Shown here in pieces: positions 57,520-60,000 of a DNA stretch of 60,000 bases. Made by a program: the position numbers and the translations under genes. A model generated the notes under the pieces. The model saw only the letters and a list, made by a program, of their open reading frames with translations. It searched no databases and was not told where the DNA came from. Position 1 is the stretch's first letter. Every line of letters starts with the position of its first letter. The DNA comes from Owenia fusiformis. Taxonomy: Eukaryota > Annelida > Polychaeta > Sabellida > Oweniidae. The DNA is taken from NCBI GenBank assembly GCA_903813345.2, contig CAIIXF020000003.1:34647000-34706999 (forward strand), read 5' to 3'.

Positions 57520-58310
57520 AATCAGAAATGAATTATATTATATAAATGTGTAGCCTCTTGTACTTGGATACTTGCCTCAAATGAGCCTGATACTAAAAAG
57601 TATTCAGTTTACCAGGAGATTTTACTTATTGTTCCACGTTCCCTGTGTTTATTTGTGCAGATTTCATATACATTTGTGGATAAAAATCACAACATTCATA
57701 AATCATAGGATATCCTCTATACAATACTAAAATATTTCTGCACAAATATCTTTTATTATGTTATATCTTATAAAATATGTTGTTGAAAGAACAGACAAAT
57801 GGAGGGACAGGTGGTTTCTCTATATCCCTAGTCAAATTTCATTCAACAGAATAAATACAAAAGAGCATATATAATGCTAAGTTGGGAGTGCTGATTGTAT
57901 TACCATTTTATAAATAGTAAAAAAACTGAGCTGGCTATTACAAAAGGAAAAAATTACTCTAGTGTAGTAGTTGAATTAAGTAGTAGTTAATAGTATTAAC
58001 CTAGTACATTTTGCTTGCATGCTGTGATTCTCACATCTGACACATCTTTACTTATGAACATGTACACATATAAACAGGAATTCAACTCTTCACTGTCAAT
58101 TTTCAGGTTAGTATAATTTGTTTTTAACATATTCATTTTTAGAGACCTAACCTTTATGTACCTCACATTGTTCATATAATTTGCAGCAAAGCCAGGGGTG
58201 TAGCCACCATCTAAAATAAGCTGAGGCAAAAATTAATAAGCAATTTAATTTAGGCTGAAAGATGGATATTAATACATCTGACTTCATTATAACAGTTTAA
58301 ATACACCAAA
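57520..58310. other. intron or flank of SLC10 gene 2
   Basis: No coding exon recognised. Around 57780-57860, 'aacagacaaatggagggacaggtggtttctctatatccctag' resembles the tail of the 53880-55160 repeat, so a decayed tail fragment is likely. A 77-codon minus frame at 57996-58229 has no SLC10 features. Confidence 0.4.
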
Positions 58311-58319
58311 GCGCATTAA

Positions 58320-59323
58320 GGTGACATTAAAGTTGATCAAAAGTACAAAAACATGGCAGCGATATTTTTTTGATAAAATCAGAAAAGTTTGTACAGTATA
58401 CTGTTTTCCTTGTATGTGAATGCATTTCCTTACTAAAGAGACACATAAAAGAAAACATCACATTTAAACACATTTTTCATAACTATTAATTGGAGGTGCA
58501 TGGATCCCTAAAGCTAGCATGAAGAGTGTGAAGTGAGGCTATTCTTTGAAAGTTTCAAGGAGTAGCCTTGTAATAGTCACACATTTGCAAAAATCCAAAA
58601 TTTCCACATTTCATCTTACCTTACCAAGGAACAACGAAGGAGCATGAAAATGTGCACTTCTTGCATTGTTAGAGTATAATAAAGCTCAAACAATTGTGAA
58701 TTCTAAATATTTCATGTCTACCATTTTGTTTGCTGGGACTATTTTTTGTCCAGAGCTATCCTCATTCATGTATCCATTGTTTATCATCCATAAAGCCTCT
58801 ATCATGTATCTATCATGATAATTATACTGTAATAGATAAAATATACAAGTGATAATCCATGCCACTTGGTGTAGTCACAAGACTCGTATGAGGATTAATC
58901 AGGAAGTCTAGAAGTAGTTCCGGCAAACAAAATGGTAGACATGAAATATTTAGAATTCACAATGGTTTGAGCTTCATTATACTCTAACAATGCAAGAAGT
59001 GCACATTTTCATGCTCCTTCGTTGTTCCTGGGAAAGGTAAGATGATTTGTGGAAATTTTGGACATGTGTGACTGTTGCAAGGCTACTCCTTGAAATTTTC
59101 AAAAATTAGCCTCACTTCACACTCTTCATGCTAGCTTTGGGGACCCATGCACCTCCAATTCATAGTTTTGAAAAATGTGTTTATGTGTGATGTAACTTTG
59201 ACATGTTTCTTTAGTCAAGATATACAATTCATATACAAGGTAAACAGATTTTAAAAACATGTGTCTTTATCAAAAAAATATGGCAGTCATTTTCTGTATT
59301 TTTTATTTAATTTAGCTTTCGCC
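58320..59323. mobile_element. complete TTAA-flanked fold-back element (empty site for the 4.4-kb mariner)
   Basis: TTAA lies at 58316-58319 and 59324-59327. The left end is GGTGACATTAAAG and the right end CTTTCGCC, with imperfect inverted arms of about 450 bp meeting near 58915. It matches the truncated copy at 4354-5944 but lacks the transposon there, with a single TA at 58413-58414. It has no coding capacity. Confidence 0.85.
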
Positions 59324-59573
59324 TTAAACAATCCAAAATGAGTCTTTTAAACATGTCTGTATTTTTCAATATACTATTGCACTGTTATTAGTTTGCTTTG
59401 TTTTTGCAAGTACAAATCCATATTTTAAATGCATGTGATTGTAATCTTTCACATTTCATCACGAAAATACAAATATTTTATCAGATAAATATCAATCAGA
59501 ATGGATACAGGAGCATCAATCAGATACCTGGAGGTGAGAAGATTTCAACAAGAAACGCTGAAAAGAAAATGTT

Positions 59574-60000
59574 GAAACTAGAAAAACAGCAACTCCACGT
59601 AGTAGCAAATCCCACCGAACAAAACATATTATGCTTATTATAGCTAGTATAAATGTTGAAATGTTTGTGCACTTAGTGATAGAAGTATGAAATTTGGCAC
59701 AAAGTTGTTTATACCATTGTGAACGAGGCATCATCATAAAAAATTTGAACCAAATCCGTTCACTGGTATATGAGTTATCAAAGATTACGTTTTTTACGAA
59801 AATTGGCCGCCATCTTGAAATTCAGCCACCATCTTGAAAATTATTTCTTGAACAGAGCTACTGTGTCCCTAGGCATAATCATATAAAATTTCAACCAAAT
59901 CTGTTCACTGGTATTTGAGTTATCAAAGATTATGTTTTTTACGAAAACTTGCTGCCATTTTGAAATTAAGTGGCCATCTTCAAAATTTTTTTGTCGAACA
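59574..60000. repeat. second copy of the ~140-bp-unit repeat, cut by the window edge
   Basis: Starts AACAGCAACTCCACGTAGTAGC as at 53888. From about 59700 it runs into the TGGTATATGAGTTATCAAAG / TTGGCCGCCATCTTG unit series and continues to the end of the window. Confidence 0.85.

Noticed and set aside
57996-58229. 77-codon minus frame as the missing exon of SLC10 gene 2
   Set aside because: It lacks the FLSQ.GFMPL-type end and any transmembrane pattern of the family.
1-60000. tRNA genes, rRNA or snRNA genes
   Set aside because: No internal promoter B-box-like GGTTCGANTCC with a matching acceptor stem, and no rRNA-like conserved block, was found on reading both strands; a covariance-model search would be needed to be certain.

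Overview
The window is nuclear DNA of a multicellular animal. It has spliced genes with GT-AG introns, metazoan protein families (a 7TM receptor, a calponin/transgelin-like muscle protein, SLC10 transporters, a transthyretin-like domain), AT-rich introns and a dense load of decayed non-LTR retrotransposons and fold-back DNA elements. An invertebrate, probably marine, fits best. The phylum cannot be fixed from the sequence alone.

Five protein genes can be assembled with splice phases that agree. (1) 10200-13443 (+): a two-exon orphan GPCR with a third intracellular loop of about 520 residues. Its C-terminal codons have expanded into a 22-copy, 67-bp minisatellite. (2) 24921-27524 (+): a three-exon secreted protein joining a transthyretin-like domain to an HExxH...NEGWAEY metalloprotease-like domain. 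(3) 33777-42092 (+): a calponin-homology gene with three interchangeable 20-codon ATG exons, three shared exons and three alternative terminal exons, each followed by its own AATAAA signal. (4) 46608-49179 (-) and (5) 56309-57515 (-, 5' part off the right edge): tandem SLC10 (sodium/bile-acid cotransporter, P3-like) paralogues with identical exon size and splice phase.

Region by region: 1-10 kb is gene-free and holds RT and transposase relics and several fold-back/MITE elements (TA-, TTAA- and 9-bp-TSD types). 10-15 kb is the GPCR and its minisatellite. 15.7-16.7 kb is a 40/44-bp satellite. 17-22 kb is a CCATGG-rich palindromic repeat split by a 5'-truncated LINE, which is itself split by a mariner-like element. 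23-24.3 kb is a TIR repeat carrying a second LINE fragment. 25-27.5 kb is the protease gene, with a large hairpin in its second intron. 29-32 kb holds fold-backs and a 20-bp minisatellite. 33.8-42.1 kb is the CH gene, with two fold-backs in its introns. 44-46.5 kb is a LINE relic and a 1-kb fold-back. 46.6-57.5 kb is the SLC10 pair, separated by MITEs and a ~140-bp-unit repeat. 58-60 kb holds a complete TTAA fold-back and the start of a second copy of the ~140-bp-unit repeat.

The genes do not form an operon or an obvious pathway. The most unusual features are the 3x3 alternative-end architecture of the CH gene, the transthyretin-like/gluzincin-like fusion, the coding-derived minisatellite at the end of the GPCR, and a filled/empty-site pair that dates a mariner insertion relative to its host fold-back.
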